Of a stretch of 64,000 nt of DNA, positions 35,767-45,254 are shown in pieces. The notes under the pieces are model-generated. The model saw only the letters and a program-made list of their open reading frames with translations, did not search any database and was not told where the DNA came from. Position numbers and translations under genes: made by a program. Within the stretch, counting starts at the first letter, position 1, and the number at the start of each line of letters is the position of its first letter. The stretch comes from Arenibacter troitsensis (lineage in GTDB: Bacteria; Bacteroidota; Bacteroidia; Flavobacteriales; Flavobacteriaceae), in NCBI RefSeq assembly GCF_900177645.1, contig NZ_FXAO01000006.1, positions 310,001-374,000 on the forward strand, read 5' to 3'.

Positions 35767-37920
35767 TTACTTGGTTTTAAATTCCCAGGTCACCTTTTTG
35801 TTATAGCTATAGGGTTTCCCTTTTTCAGGGCTACTTATGGTGCCTACAAGTTTTCCTTTTCGGTCCTTTTTGACCTGTATTTCTACATTAGTAAATTGTC
35901 CTTTTTCAAAATCGAAACTTAGTCCGTCATCATCGTAAAGGGTATACTCTCCTTCACTTGTCCCATAGTGACGGATAATCAAATCTACTTTCTCGCCCAA
36001 TTTTGGCGCCTGTCTTTGAACCGGTCGCATAGGAATTATTCCTCCATCCCTTACAAACAATGGAATTTTTTCCAACCCGGGAGCTACTGTAATCACTTCA
36101 TTTTCACCTACGAATTTACCGTCGTAGAAATCGAACCACTTCCCTTTGGGTAGAATAACCTTTCTCTCCTTTTCCCCTTCGAACATTGGGGCCACCAAAA
36201 TATTGTCGCCCATCATGTATTGATCCTTTATCTCACTTTTTATGGCTACTTTATAGGGATTGTCCGTAGAGTCCAATTCCCCTTCGGCTACTTGCTGGTC
36301 ATAAGAAAAGCCCTCCACCAAATTCATGGCCCTAAAGGGAGGCAAGCCTTCAAAATGATATTGGGAAAAAGTGGAATAAATATAAGGCAATAACCGCATC
36401 CTTAAATTGGCCACGTCCCTTACGGCAGCTTCCACTTCAGGGAATGACCAAGGTTTGGTACCGTCCGCCCAGGCATTCAGCATGGCCATAGGTGAAAAGC
36501 AAACAGATTGCATTCTCCTTAACCACTCCTCGGCCGTCTTGGAGGCCCTTACCTCCGGTGTCCAGAGCACCCCAATAAAACTGCTATTTACCAAGGCTGT
36601 TATAAAATCCTTGTGACTGTAATAATCATTGTAAATAACGTAGGGCAAGGAACTTGCACCGGCATTGGAAGCCCTTACCAGGCCATAGGTCCTTTGATTC
36701 CTTTCCTTGAACCATTTGGCGGTCATATCCTGAATCAACAGTCCGTAGACCTGTCTCATTTGCTCCCCACTATAGCCTGAGGGAAATGTAGCTACATCTG
36801 GCCAAATCCAAAAATCAAAACCATCCACCTCATCAATTTTATAGCCACTTACGCCAAGATTCAAATGATTTTGAACAAAGTGTTCCTTAAAGATATCGCG
36901 GGTTTCAGCAAGCATCAAATCGGGCACTATACCGTTCCACACCGTATGCGAAGCGGAGAGACCCTTTAATTTCGGATATAGGGAACCTACGGGGGACACA
37001 TAGGGGTTCAACCATAAATTTGTTCTAATCCCATCCTTCAATAATTCACTATTGAACTTCTTCGGGTCTGGGAATCTTGTCCTATCCCATTCAAAAGTAC
37101 AGGGATAGGCCATACTATGCCAACCTGGCTCCACTCCGATAAAATCTAAGGGAAAATCGTGATCTTCAAATTCTTGGGCTTCTTGGGCAATATCTTCCTG
37201 ACTGTAAAGCGTAGGTACCCTCTGGGTAAAACCAAGGCCCCATTTCGGGGGAATATAACCACCTCCGTTATATAAATTATAGCGTTGTACAGCCTCCATG
37301 GGGGTAGCACCTCCGTAAATATAAACATCGGTTCCCTTTGCCGGCACCAAAATCTCCACGGCATCGGAATAAGGTTGCGCCTGCCAATGGGGATCCGTGT
37401 TCCTGTCCCTCAAAACCGGTTTATCATCGGCATCTACCCTAATACCCGTCCCGGCATAGACCGTAATATATCTGGCAGCGTCTATCAATACTCCATACCC
37501 TCTGGAAGACACATAAAAAGGTACTGGGGCGTGCGTACGGCCATCATCGCGACCACCATAATGATCCACGTGCAATTGCATGATGCGGCCTCTCTGGTGT
37601 ACTGTTTTAAAGTTAAGTCCCAAGCCATAAATTTGCTCTTCCCTGGTCAACGGAAACTGCAAATAGGTCTTTCCATCAACTATTTTTGTTTTGACCCTAT
37701 CTTCCGGAAACGGAAAATTGGCTGTAGGTAGTTTGTCAAGTGCATTAACCTTGGGCCGTATATCCGCAGCCTGAAGCAAACTTATATCCTCTGACTCCCC
37801 AACACTGGCTTTCCAAATTCCATTTTCAATCTCGGTCCACTTCAATTCTTGCCCTTTAAGCTGAGGGCAATACACCGCAAGTAGCGCGCATATAACGATG
37901 AAATGGAATTTGGAAATCAT
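35767..37920 (-). CDS. GH31 family alpha-glycosidase
   Basis: 717 residues, secreted (HFIVICALLAVYCPQLKGQ). N-terminal beta-sandwich with GLGLNFKTVHQRGR, then the barrel: PPKWGLGFTQRVPTLYSQEDIAQEAQEFEDHDFPLDFIGVEPGWH, VSGYKIDEVDGFDFW with probable nucleophile Asp363, and YGLVRASNAGASSLPYVIYND with the acid/base Asp. The C-terminal sandwich contains VAPMFEGEKERKVILPKGKWFDFYDGK. GH31 covers alpha-glucosidases, alpha-xylosidases and alpha-galactosidases, so it probably trims a non-fucose side chain of the target glycan. Confidence 0.88.
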   Translation of the reverse strand: MISKFHFIVICALLAVYCPQLKGQELKWTEIENGIWKASVGESEDISLLQAADIRPKVNALDKLPTANFPFPEDRVKTKIVDGKTYLQFPLTREEQIYGLGLNFKTVHQRGRIMQLHVDHYGGRDDGRTHAPVPFYVSSRGYGVLIDAARYITVYAGTGIRVDADDKPVLRDRNTDPHWQAQPYSDAVEILVPAKGTDVYIYGGATPMEAVQRYNLYNGGGYIPPKWGLGFTQRVPTLYSQEDIAQEAQEFEDHDFPLDFIGVEPGWHSMAYPCTFEWDRTRFPDPKKFNSELLKDGIRTNLWLNPYVSPVGSLYPKLKGLSASHTVWNGIVPDLMLAETRDIFKEHFVQNHLNLGVSGYKIDEVDGFDFWIWPDVATFPSGYSGEQMRQVYGLLIQDMTAKWFKERNQRTYGLVRASNAGASSLPYVIYNDYYSHKDFITALVNSSFIGVLWTPEVRASKTAEEWLRRMQSVCFSPMAMLNAWADGTKPWSFPEVEAAVRDVANLRMRLLPYIYSTFSQYHFEGLPPFRAMNLVEGFSYDQQVAEGELDSTDNPYKVAIKSEIKDQYMMGDNILVAPMFEGEKERKVILPKGKWFDFYDGKFVGENEVITVAPGLEKIPLFVRDGGIIPMRPVQRQAPKLGEKVDLIIRHYGTSEGEYTLYDDDGLSFDFEKGQFTNVEIQVKKDRKGKLVGTISSPEKGKPYSYNKKVTWEFKTK

Positions 37921-37949
37921 GCCGGTTGGTTTGGTTGGTTTTAAGGTTC

Positions 37950-38810
37950 TTATTTCCCGCTATAGGCCTTAGCCGTTTGCTTGGAAGTACCAAGTCCCTC
38001 AATTCCCAATTCTACCACATCCCCTGGTTTTAAATATTTAGGTGGATTAAATCCTAATCCCACCCCAAAAGGAGTTCCTGTAGAAATAATATCCCCTGGC
38101 AATAGGGTCATGAACTGACTGATATAACTTACCACCTCTTGTACATTGAAGATAAAATCGGAAGTTGAACTATCCTGTACCGTTTCCCCATTTAATTTTA
38201 ACCACAAGTGTAAATTGTTAGGGTCTTTTATTTCGTCTTTGGTAGCAATAAAAGGTCCTATTGGAGCAAAGGTGTCACAACTTTTTCCTTTAACCCATTG
38301 TCCTTCCCTTTCAATTTGAAAGGCCCTTTCGCTATAGTCGTTATGCAATACGTAACCTGCAACGTGATCCAAAGCATTGGCCTCCGACACATAAGAAGCC
38401 TTTTTACCTATAACTACGGCCAACTCCACTTCCCAATCTGTTTTTTCACTTCCTTTTGGAATGATCACATCATCATTGGGACCAACGATTGCCGAAGTAG
38501 CTTTAAAGAACAATACTGGTTCCTTAGGTACTGCCATTCCGCTTTCTGCTGCATGTTTGGCATAGTTAAGACCAACACAAACAATTTTTGACGGTCTCAC
38601 CAATGGCGCACCCAAACGAACGTTATTGTCCACTTTAGGACAACTGCTTTCATTTTTAGCCAACCAATCCTTTAATTGGGCCAAGCCATCCGTTCCAAAG
38701 AAATCCTCGTTGTAATCCCTTCCAAAGGCCGATACGTCCAATCGGGTACCATTTTCCAATTGCACTCCCGGTTTTTCCTTTCCTACTTCTCCAAATCTTA
38801 TTAGTTTCAT
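37950..38810 (-). CDS. FAH-family hydrolase, 2,4-diketo-3-deoxy-L-fuconate hydrolase-like
   Basis: 286 residues of the fumarylacetoacetate hydrolase family: KIVCVGLNYAKHAAESG, ILFFK-like KEPVLFFKATSAIVGPND, the metal ligands in WEVELAVVIGKKASYVSEANALDHVAGYVLHNDYSER, and MTLLPGDIISTGTPFGVGLGFNPPKYLKPGD. In the non-phosphorylative fucose pathway this family cleaves 2,4-diketo-3-deoxy-L-fuconate into pyruvate and L-lactate. Fuconate dehydratase, a second SDR and lactate dehydrogenase in the same region support it. A 98-bp gap upstream contains three short TTTCTGG repeats. Confidence 0.85.
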   Translation of the reverse strand: MKLIRFGEVGKEKPGVQLENGTRLDVSAFGRDYNEDFFGTDGLAQLKDWLAKNESSCPKVDNNVRLGAPLVRPSKIVCVGLNYAKHAAESGMAVPKEPVLFFKATSAIVGPNDDVIIPKGSEKTDWEVELAVVIGKKASYVSEANALDHVAGYVLHNDYSERAFQIEREGQWVKGKSCDTFAPIGPFIATKDEIKDPNNLHLWLKLNGETVQDSSTSDFIFNVQEVVSYISQFMTLLPGDIISTGTPFGVGLGFNPPKYLKPGDVVELGIEGLGTSKQTAKAYSGK

Positions 38811-38908
38811 TTGTTTCTATTTATTGAATTACTATTTATATAATTTTAGTTTCTGGTTTCTGGTTTCTAAAACAAACATCCAAATTGAGGCATTTTCAAA
38901 TTTTCAAA

Positions 38909-40492
38909 TCAATTATAAAACACCTTCAATTGCTTCCAATCCTTACTGCCGTACCCTTCGGGCTCGTTCTCTTGCTTTTCGCCTTCCCTACTTCTGCCAT
39001 TTTCAATATAGGTGACCATTAGTCTGGTCAGGGCGCTTTCCACTTCATGGAACTGACCATACACATTATTCTTCTCCTGGGGATCCGTACTTAGGTCGTA
39101 CAGCTGAAATTTGGGAAGATTCCCTATCCCTTCCGAATTTGGTTTGGGATCACTCCATCCTCCGGACCCGGGGCAAAAAATCATTTTCCAATTATCCTTT
39201 CGTATTGCAAAACTCCCGTTAATGGAATGATGTACCGTAGCCTCCCTTAGATAATCTTTGGATGCTGGATTGGTCAACAGCGGTAAAAACGAAAAACTAT
39301 CCTCCCCTTCGTCATCTGCCAAATCAACTCCCACTATATCTGCACAGGTAGCCAACAAATCCGTTGTGCATATGGTTTTATCGGATTTGGTATTCGGCTT
39401 AATCTTTGCGGGCCATTTCACCATAAAAGGCACTCTATGACCCCCTTCAAAAATATCGGCCTTATGACCCCTTAAAATTCCGTTCGGTTTATGCCCTTTG
39501 GCCAACATTTCATCTATCTTGGCAGCAGGGGAACAACCATTATCGCTTGTAAAAATCACGATAGTATTGTCTTCAATTCCTGCTTGTCTTATCACCTCGG
39601 TCAATTGTCCCATATAGGCATCTATCATCATCATAAAATCGCCGTATGGGTTTAGATCGCTTTTTCCCTTCCATTCTTCGGTCGGTAAAATGGGCGTATG
39701 GGGTGAAGGCAATGCCAAATACAAAAAGAATGGTGACTTTCCTTTTGCCTTTTCTTTAATATAACCGAAGGATTTTCTAAAAAAGTTGGGGGTAACATCA
39801 TCAAAATCAAAATCACGGGCAGTAGGTCCTTTACGCCACCAACCATACTTGTCCTTACTCTCGGTAACGCTATCCGGGACCATGGTGGGCATACCGTTTT
39901 CCACATACACATATGGTGCCATATCCAATGAACCGCAATGCCCATAAGAGTATTTAAACCCAAGTGTGTTTGGTGAATTCTTAACTTCCTTGGAAAAATC
40001 TATATTGTCAAAATCCTCCGGATTCCAACCTTCACCAGATTCCAAACTGGGATTCTTTAGAGCCCAGTCCCACCCTAAATGCCATTTTCCAATAAAGGCG
40101 GTTTCGTAACCCTCTTTTTTGAGCAAGGAGGCCACGGTAGTTCTGTTTTTAGGAATCAATGCCTTGGAATTTCCGGTAAGCACCGAACTTTTTAATGGAC
40201 TTCTCCAATTATACCTTCCGGTAATAATTCCATAGCGCGTAGGGGTACAGACAGCAGAGGAAGTATGGGCATCCGTAAAAATCATTCCAGCAGACCCCAT
40301 GGCATCCAGATGGGGCGTTTTTATTTTACCTTCCGGATTATAGATGGCAATATCACCATATCCCAGATCATCGGCCAAAACATAAATAATATTAGGCCGA
40401 TTTTCCTCAATACTGCTTGTTTTAACATTAAGGCCATAGATGGTTCCACCCATCAATACTGCCACAATAAAATACTTATACCAACCCTTCAT
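38909..40492 (-). CDS. S1 family sulfatase (formylglycine type)
   Basis: 527 residues; N-terminal hydrophobic segment FIVAVLMGGTIYGLNV as a signal peptide. IIYVLADDLGYGDIAIYNPEGKIKTPHLD, the formylglycine site SAVCTPTRYGIITG (Cys82), AFIGKWHLGW, FLYLALPSPHTPILP and FTSDNGCSP are arylsulfatase-A-like. It is clearly a different subfamily from the sulfatase at 31405 (CTPTR versus CSPTR, other insertions), so the pair probably attack different positions of sulfated fucose. It is 10 bp after the beta-helix gene. Confidence 0.9.
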   Translation of the reverse strand: MKGWYKYFIVAVLMGGTIYGLNVKTSSIEENRPNIIYVLADDLGYGDIAIYNPEGKIKTPHLDAMGSAGMIFTDAHTSSAVCTPTRYGIITGRYNWRSPLKSSVLTGNSKALIPKNRTTVASLLKKEGYETAFIGKWHLGWDWALKNPSLESGEGWNPEDFDNIDFSKEVKNSPNTLGFKYSYGHCGSLDMAPYVYVENGMPTMVPDSVTESKDKYGWWRKGPTARDFDFDDVTPNFFRKSFGYIKEKAKGKSPFFLYLALPSPHTPILPTEEWKGKSDLNPYGDFMMMIDAYMGQLTEVIRQAGIEDNTIVIFTSDNGCSPAAKIDEMLAKGHKPNGILRGHKADIFEGGHRVPFMVKWPAKIKPNTKSDKTICTTDLLATCADIVGVDLADDEGEDSFSFLPLLTNPASKDYLREATVHHSINGSFAIRKDNWKMIFCPGSGGWSDPKPNSEGIGNLPKFQLYDLSTDPQEKNNVYGQFHEVESALTRLMVTYIENGRSREGEKQENEPEGYGSKDWKQLKVFYN

Positions 40493-40502
40493 ACTCTTTT
40501 CC

Positions 40503-42854
40503 TTACTTTTTAGTGTTCAATAATACCTGCTTTTCTTTTTGATTCCTAAATATAGTTAGATTCAATTTCCCTTTCCAATTATTATTTTGGTAAGTTTTCA
40601 TTAAATCCGCCACCGTATTTATTTTATCGCCTTCGGCCGATATTATAACATCCCCTACCTGAAGCGGGGATTTTCCTATAACCGTCTGCGGCCCTATGGC
40701 CAATACAAGGACACCTGCCGTATTGTTTAATCCCGAAGCCGACCTCTCGGCCATTGTAGTAATACTTTTAATTTGCGAACCCAACCATTGAACCACTGCA
40801 TCCTTTTCACCGCTATCCCCAAAAAACATAGTAGGTATGTTAGGGGTTTTTGCCATTGACTTAAGTTCAATATTGGTAACCCCAAAACTATCCATATCTA
40901 TGTTTTTGAACCCTATTTTAAAGGCAGGCGATTCCCCTTTCACCGTATAGTCCCCCAATTTTGGATCAACAAATAATACATTGCCAAAAATACTGTTAGT
41001 ATCCACCCCTTTTATTTGGGTTTGTTTCAAGGTTGCCTCATCTGGAAAGAGATTATAATCTACTTCCTTGCCCCAATCCTGTAATCGTATATCCTTGTGC
41101 TCGGTAAAAACAATATTGTGCTTAAAAACATCCCCACTGTTCTTGAACCATACATGCGGATGGAAGCCGTTATTTATCATAATGTTGTTTTCCACGGTGC
41201 GATAAAATCCTTCGCGCAATTTAATCCCACCATTTAAGCAAAGATTGTTGTATATATGGTAATTGGAGGAGCCGTCGTCCAGATCTATATCCCAGCCGTG
41301 ATCACAGCGAAACCTATTATTTCTGATTACCGTAGTATGAATGGCATCCCATTTGGGCATTTCCGGATTGGCGGCCACTATTTCATTCATAGTAGCGCGA
41401 TTAGGGTGCCAAAATCGGTCCCTGCCCCAGGAATTAAATGCCCCGTGATCCCCAGATTCCAATACGGTATTAAAAACATCATTATATTCAATAATATGTC
41501 CGCCCCAAGTACCATCTCCAATATTAATACCTGCCCTTGGAACGTCGTATATGCTGTTGTGACTTACGGTAATATCCATGGCCATGGCTATCTGCACCCC
41601 AGCCGTTTGCTTTTCTACCCTCCCTATACGATTTATTAAATTGTTCTCCGCTATGGAATTACTGGGATATTTGTTTGATTTTGGTCCAGCAACCGTATCC
41701 AATTCCGCCAATGGAACAAATTCTTCATATTGAAATGATGGCGACCTCACCGCTTCCGGACTACCTACAAAACTGATGCCCGATGCCCCGCAATCGTGTA
41801 TATGATTTTCCGCAATGATTAAGTCCCTATTGTAGTTACTTGCCAAAATAGCATTCCCTCCCAAATTAGTGAGTTCGCAATTTCTAATTTTCACATTTTG
41901 TGTCCCTTCAACAAAAATTGCCGCCCCTCTGTATATGGTCCAATCGCTTCTCAACAATGGCTCATACTTTTCCATAAAAGTATGTTGGGCATGTTCAAAT
42001 CTTATATTACTTACTTCTATATCCCTTACCGGATTCTCCTCCGAACCCACTATTTCCAACAAATGTTTTTGTTGAACCCCTTCTACCGTGGCATTGCTCA
42101 TGTCTGTTCCTTCGGCCGGCCTATAATACAATTTAAGTTCACCGTCCAGGAACCACTCTCCTGGAGCATCCAATTCTTCGAATACATTTTCTACCATTCG
42201 GTACTTGGCATGCATTGGTGAGGGACGATTATTCTGATGGCCGCCAGACAGTTTAAGCTCTCCATTTTCATCTACCCCTGTGGAAACATAATGAAATCCG
42301 CCCCACTCACCACTATGCATAGCATGCACTATAACTCCTGCCGGATTGCCCCAAGTCTTTATCCTCTCTGGAGATATGGCATCTTCGGCATGACCCTGCC
42401 AGTGTCCACCTTTCTCATCGTAATTTGGGTAACGTGCCAATATTTGTTTATTTCCGTTAACGAAGAGCTGATCAAAGCCTTCCTCCTTTTCCAATTGTGC
42501 CATCCAAATATGGTCATTGAACTTTTCCCATTGAGGGTTGAGCAATTTGGAGCCCTTAATAACGGACTTCCCTACCCCATCCCCGATCAATTTCAAAGGA
42601 CCGAGTTCCGGTGATATCCTTATGGCAGCGTTTATTCTATGCTCCCCCTCCATAATATGAAGGGTCAGGGCCTTTTTATTTCCCTCATTTCTAAGTTGGG
42701 TTACCGCGTTTAAACCTTCATTGATAGTACCAAAAAACAGCTCCCCTTCTTGATACGTCTCTTTATTGGTAGTAATATAAATATCGGATGCCTTTGGTGA
42801 GCAACCGATTAAGGAAAGGGCCAATACAAAATAAAACAGGAATCTTTGTTCCAT
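40503..42854 (-). CDS. Beta-helix glycosidase-like lipoprotein (GH141-like) with C-terminal PDZ domain
   Basis: 783 residues from MEQRFLFYF, which gives an SPII signal (LALSLIGCSPKA); a longer frame would run into the neighbouring gene. Residues ~100-620 form a right-handed parallel beta-helix with many N-ladder turns (NVKIRNCELTNLGGNAILAS, ITVSHNSIYDVPRAGINIGD, ESGDHGAFNSWGRDRFWHP), a pattern seen in GH141, a family with alpha-L-fucosidase activity. Residues ~690-780 read as PDZ: AGVLVLAIGPQTVIGKSPLQVGDVIISAEGDKINTVADLMKTY. A PDZ on a glycosidase is odd. It lies among sulfatase and GH29 genes. Confidence 0.75.
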   Translation of the reverse strand: MEQRFLFYFVLALSLIGCSPKASDIYITTNKETYQEGELFFGTINEGLNAVTQLRNEGNKKALTLHIMEGEHRINAAIRISPELGPLKLIGDGVGKSVIKGSKLLNPQWEKFNDHIWMAQLEKEEGFDQLFVNGNKQILARYPNYDEKGGHWQGHAEDAISPERIKTWGNPAGVIVHAMHSGEWGGFHYVSTGVDENGELKLSGGHQNNRPSPMHAKYRMVENVFEELDAPGEWFLDGELKLYYRPAEGTDMSNATVEGVQQKHLLEIVGSEENPVRDIEVSNIRFEHAQHTFMEKYEPLLRSDWTIYRGAAIFVEGTQNVKIRNCELTNLGGNAILASNYNRDLIIAENHIHDCGASGISFVGSPEAVRSPSFQYEEFVPLAELDTVAGPKSNKYPSNSIAENNLINRIGRVEKQTAGVQIAMAMDITVSHNSIYDVPRAGINIGDGTWGGHIIEYNDVFNTVLESGDHGAFNSWGRDRFWHPNRATMNEIVAANPEMPKWDAIHTTVIRNNRFRCDHGWDIDLDDGSSNYHIYNNLCLNGGIKLREGFYRTVENNIMINNGFHPHVWFKNSGDVFKHNIVFTEHKDIRLQDWGKEVDYNLFPDEATLKQTQIKGVDTNSIFGNVLFVDPKLGDYTVKGESPAFKIGFKNIDMDSFGVTNIELKSMAKTPNIPTMFFGDSGEKDAVVQWLGSQIKSITTMAERSASGLNNTAGVLVLAIGPQTVIGKSPLQVGDVIISAEGDKINTVADLMKTYQNNNWKGKLNLTIFRNQKEKQVLLNTKK

Positions 42855-42876
42855 TAAAAAAATTGTTTCCAAACTA

Positions 42877-45120
42877 TTAATCCAATAAAAAATCCAATTC
42901 CGCAATGGCCGCCGCTTTACCATTTCCGGCGATAAATTTAGATTCAATCCCTATATATCTGGCATTGATCTTGGACTGGAACATATGGGTTCTGGTGGTT
43001 GGGTCGTTTATTAAGTTTCCAAACTGAAAATCCTCAACATTTTTCCAAGTTTTTCCATCTGCACTTATCCTAACAGTACCCTTTTCTATCATCCCTTCGG
43101 ACGAAAAAGTTTGAGGCGTGTAGGTAAACCCACTAATGGCATAATCCTTACCAAGGTCTATATTGATATAATGCGTTCCTGATTTTTCCACCGAGCTCCA
43201 AAAAGTTGCGGGGTCGCCGTCGAAGGCGTTTACAGCAGCATGTTCCCCTATAACACTATCTTCCCCTGCAGGCTTCCAATCTTTCTTTACGATTCCGAAT
43301 TTCTGGGAGGCAACACTGCCTAATTTTCCATTGACCTCTGCTACTGCCTTCACCTCTCCTGAAGGGATATTAAAGGGCCGATCATAAATTTCTGAAGTTG
43401 CAGTGGGTTCGCTACCGTCCGTAGAAAAACGAATGTTGTAGCCAGAATTTATGTTTCCGGCAACATCTTCCCCGTGCGGTTTCCATCCAAAACTATCCTT
43501 TTTTGGGAATATGGTTACCAGCCCCTCTACCGATCTTTCTATACTAAGTTGCGGAGGCCTTGCCTTGTAATAATGGGCCGATATAGATGCGATAGCTGGA
43601 TAAAACCGGGATTCCAAGATTCTAATGCGCATTTTTTGGGTTGTAACTTCTGGGAAACGTAAAATTCGTTTATACCCAATATTGGTAGCCGTGGCAATTT
43701 CTTTCCAGGCATTGTCCTCCCAAACGTCAAGGGCATGCTTTTCCACACGTTCACTGTGCGTGTTTATCGCTTCCTGGATAACCAATCTGTTTATAGTGAC
43801 CGGAGTATTGGTTTCAATAACCATTTCTTGGGCTCCCTGGCCCAACAATTTAAAAGTGGACAGATCATTGTCCAAGACCTCCTTAGGCCCATTGGCACTG
43901 GATAGCAAATTAACTCCGTAAGTGTCATTGATCCTTTGGCCAACTTCTTCCAGTACAGAAACATCTGTAGGGGAAAACATTCCCTCCCTATTGGGTGGAA
44001 TGTTCAATAAGAAGGTAGAATTTCCTCCAACCGACCGTTCATAAATATCGAATACATCATCCGCACTACGTACTTTCTGGTCTTCATCATCCCTATAAAA
44101 CCATCCCTCACGGATAGAAGTATTGGTTTCCGCCTGTTGGTAATGAAGAAATTTGCCCTTAAAGAGGTCCTCGCTTTTTCCCAAAGACTCCTCTGTTAAA
44201 TCTGGAAAGCTATTCATTTGACCGGGGTCTTCCGGATAGGGAATTATATTCCATTCCGTATCCCTAGTTTTACCAGCCTCATTGCCGCACCAGCGAATGT
44301 CTTCTTTCCCGAAGATTACCGCCTTTGGTGCCAAAGCCTTTATCAATTCCTTCCATGCCAAATAGTTATAGGTCTGTCCACCTTTTCTTTTTGGGTGGGC
44401 ACCATCGAACCAAACTTCATGGATGGGTCCGTATTCGGTAAGCAATTCAAAGAGTTGGTTTAAAAAATATTCGTTATAGTCGTCCACTTTAAAAGTGAAT
44501 GTAGTCTTGTTTTCAAATGGCCTGCCTTCTACCTGTCTCGGAATTGTTCTTTCCGTGTATTCACTTAAATTTCCATAAAGTCCATCCTTGTTTTCTATTT
44601 GGAACAGATCTGCCGGCGATAGGTACACCCCTAATTTTAGCCCATATTTTTTACAGGATTCGGACAACTCCTTTAGAACATCCCCTTTTCCTTCCCTAAA
44701 TGGCGAAGACATTACCCCGTGTTCCGTATAACGGCTTTGCCATAATACAAAACCATCATGGTGCTTGGCGGTAAATATTACCATTTTCATACCCGCATCC
44801 TTCATAGCCTTACACCATTGATCTGTATCCAAATTCTGGAGGTCAAAAATTTTGGGATCTTCCATTCCATTTCCCCATTCCATTCTGGTAAAGGTATTTG
44901 GACCAAAATGAATAAATGCTATAAACTCGTTTTGCAGCGCTAAGTACTGATTGGTCGTTGGCACCACATGGGCCGCTTTAAGCAAAATGGAATCCTTACT
45001 ATCCGTATCCTTTACCTCAATGGTGTTGGACACCGGCATTACCAAGGCATTTGGTTCGGATTTCTGGGAACAAGCCGCAAAAAGTGATATTATGGCTATG
45101 TATTGAACTATTTTATACAT
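42877..45120 (-). CDS. GH29 alpha-L-fucosidase with C-terminal carbohydrate-binding modules, lipoprotein
   Basis: 747 residues; SPII signal IAIISLFAACSQ. GH29 domain ~45-390: FIAFIHFGPNTFTRMEWGNG, MVIFTAKHHDGFVLWQSRYTEHG, GPIHEVWFDGAHPKRKGG (nucleophile Asp239) and VGGNSTFLLNIPPNREG, which resembles the narrower-specificity B branch of GH29. Then a first discoidin-like sandwich (~410-530), a chitobiase/FN3-like domain (IRFSTDGSEPTATSEIYDRPF), and a second F5/8 type C module at the end (AAVNAFDGDPATFWSSV). It starts after a hairpin and may head its own transcript. Confidence 0.88.
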   Translation of the reverse strand: MYKIVQYIAIISLFAACSQKSEPNALVMPVSNTIEVKDTDSKDSILLKAAHVVPTTNQYLALQNEFIAFIHFGPNTFTRMEWGNGMEDPKIFDLQNLDTDQWCKAMKDAGMKMVIFTAKHHDGFVLWQSRYTEHGVMSSPFREGKGDVLKELSESCKKYGLKLGVYLSPADLFQIENKDGLYGNLSEYTERTIPRQVEGRPFENKTTFTFKVDDYNEYFLNQLFELLTEYGPIHEVWFDGAHPKRKGGQTYNYLAWKELIKALAPKAVIFGKEDIRWCGNEAGKTRDTEWNIIPYPEDPGQMNSFPDLTEESLGKSEDLFKGKFLHYQQAETNTSIREGWFYRDDEDQKVRSADDVFDIYERSVGGNSTFLLNIPPNREGMFSPTDVSVLEEVGQRINDTYGVNLLSSANGPKEVLDNDLSTFKLLGQGAQEMVIETNTPVTINRLVIQEAINTHSERVEKHALDVWEDNAWKEIATATNIGYKRILRFPEVTTQKMRIRILESRFYPAIASISAHYYKARPPQLSIERSVEGLVTIFPKKDSFGWKPHGEDVAGNINSGYNIRFSTDGSEPTATSEIYDRPFNIPSGEVKAVAEVNGKLGSVASQKFGIVKKDWKPAGEDSVIGEHAAVNAFDGDPATFWSSVEKSGTHYINIDLGKDYAISGFTYTPQTFSSEGMIEKGTVRISADGKTWKNVEDFQFGNLINDPTTRTHMFQSKINARYIGIESKFIAGNGKAAAIAELDFLLD

Positions 45121-45180
45121 TAAGAATTGTTATTTGAATATATTTCCGAATAGTACCGGAATAGGTGTTGCTGGTTTCAT

Positions 45181-45221
45181 AAAATGGAACTAAACATCAA
45201 ATCGACATTTAGTTCCATTTT
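45181..45221. terminator. 14-bp perfect hairpin, candidate terminator
   Basis: AAAATGGAACTAAA pairs exactly with TTTAGTTCCATTTT across a 13-nt loop. It follows the 2-keto-3-deoxy-fuconate dehydrogenase gene on the minus strand and precedes the GH29 gene. The T-tract on the minus side is short, so read-through or a regulatory role is possible. A TTCCG-N8-CGGAA inverted repeat lies next to it at 45144-45161. Confidence 0.55.
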
Positions 45222-45254
45222 TGATTTGGTCCAAAAACAGGTTTTAAAATTAAC

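Noticed and set aside
42854-42947. Longer N terminus of the beta-helix protein
   Set aside because: It would overlap the neighbouring GH29 coding region, and the lipoprotein signal starts only at 42854.
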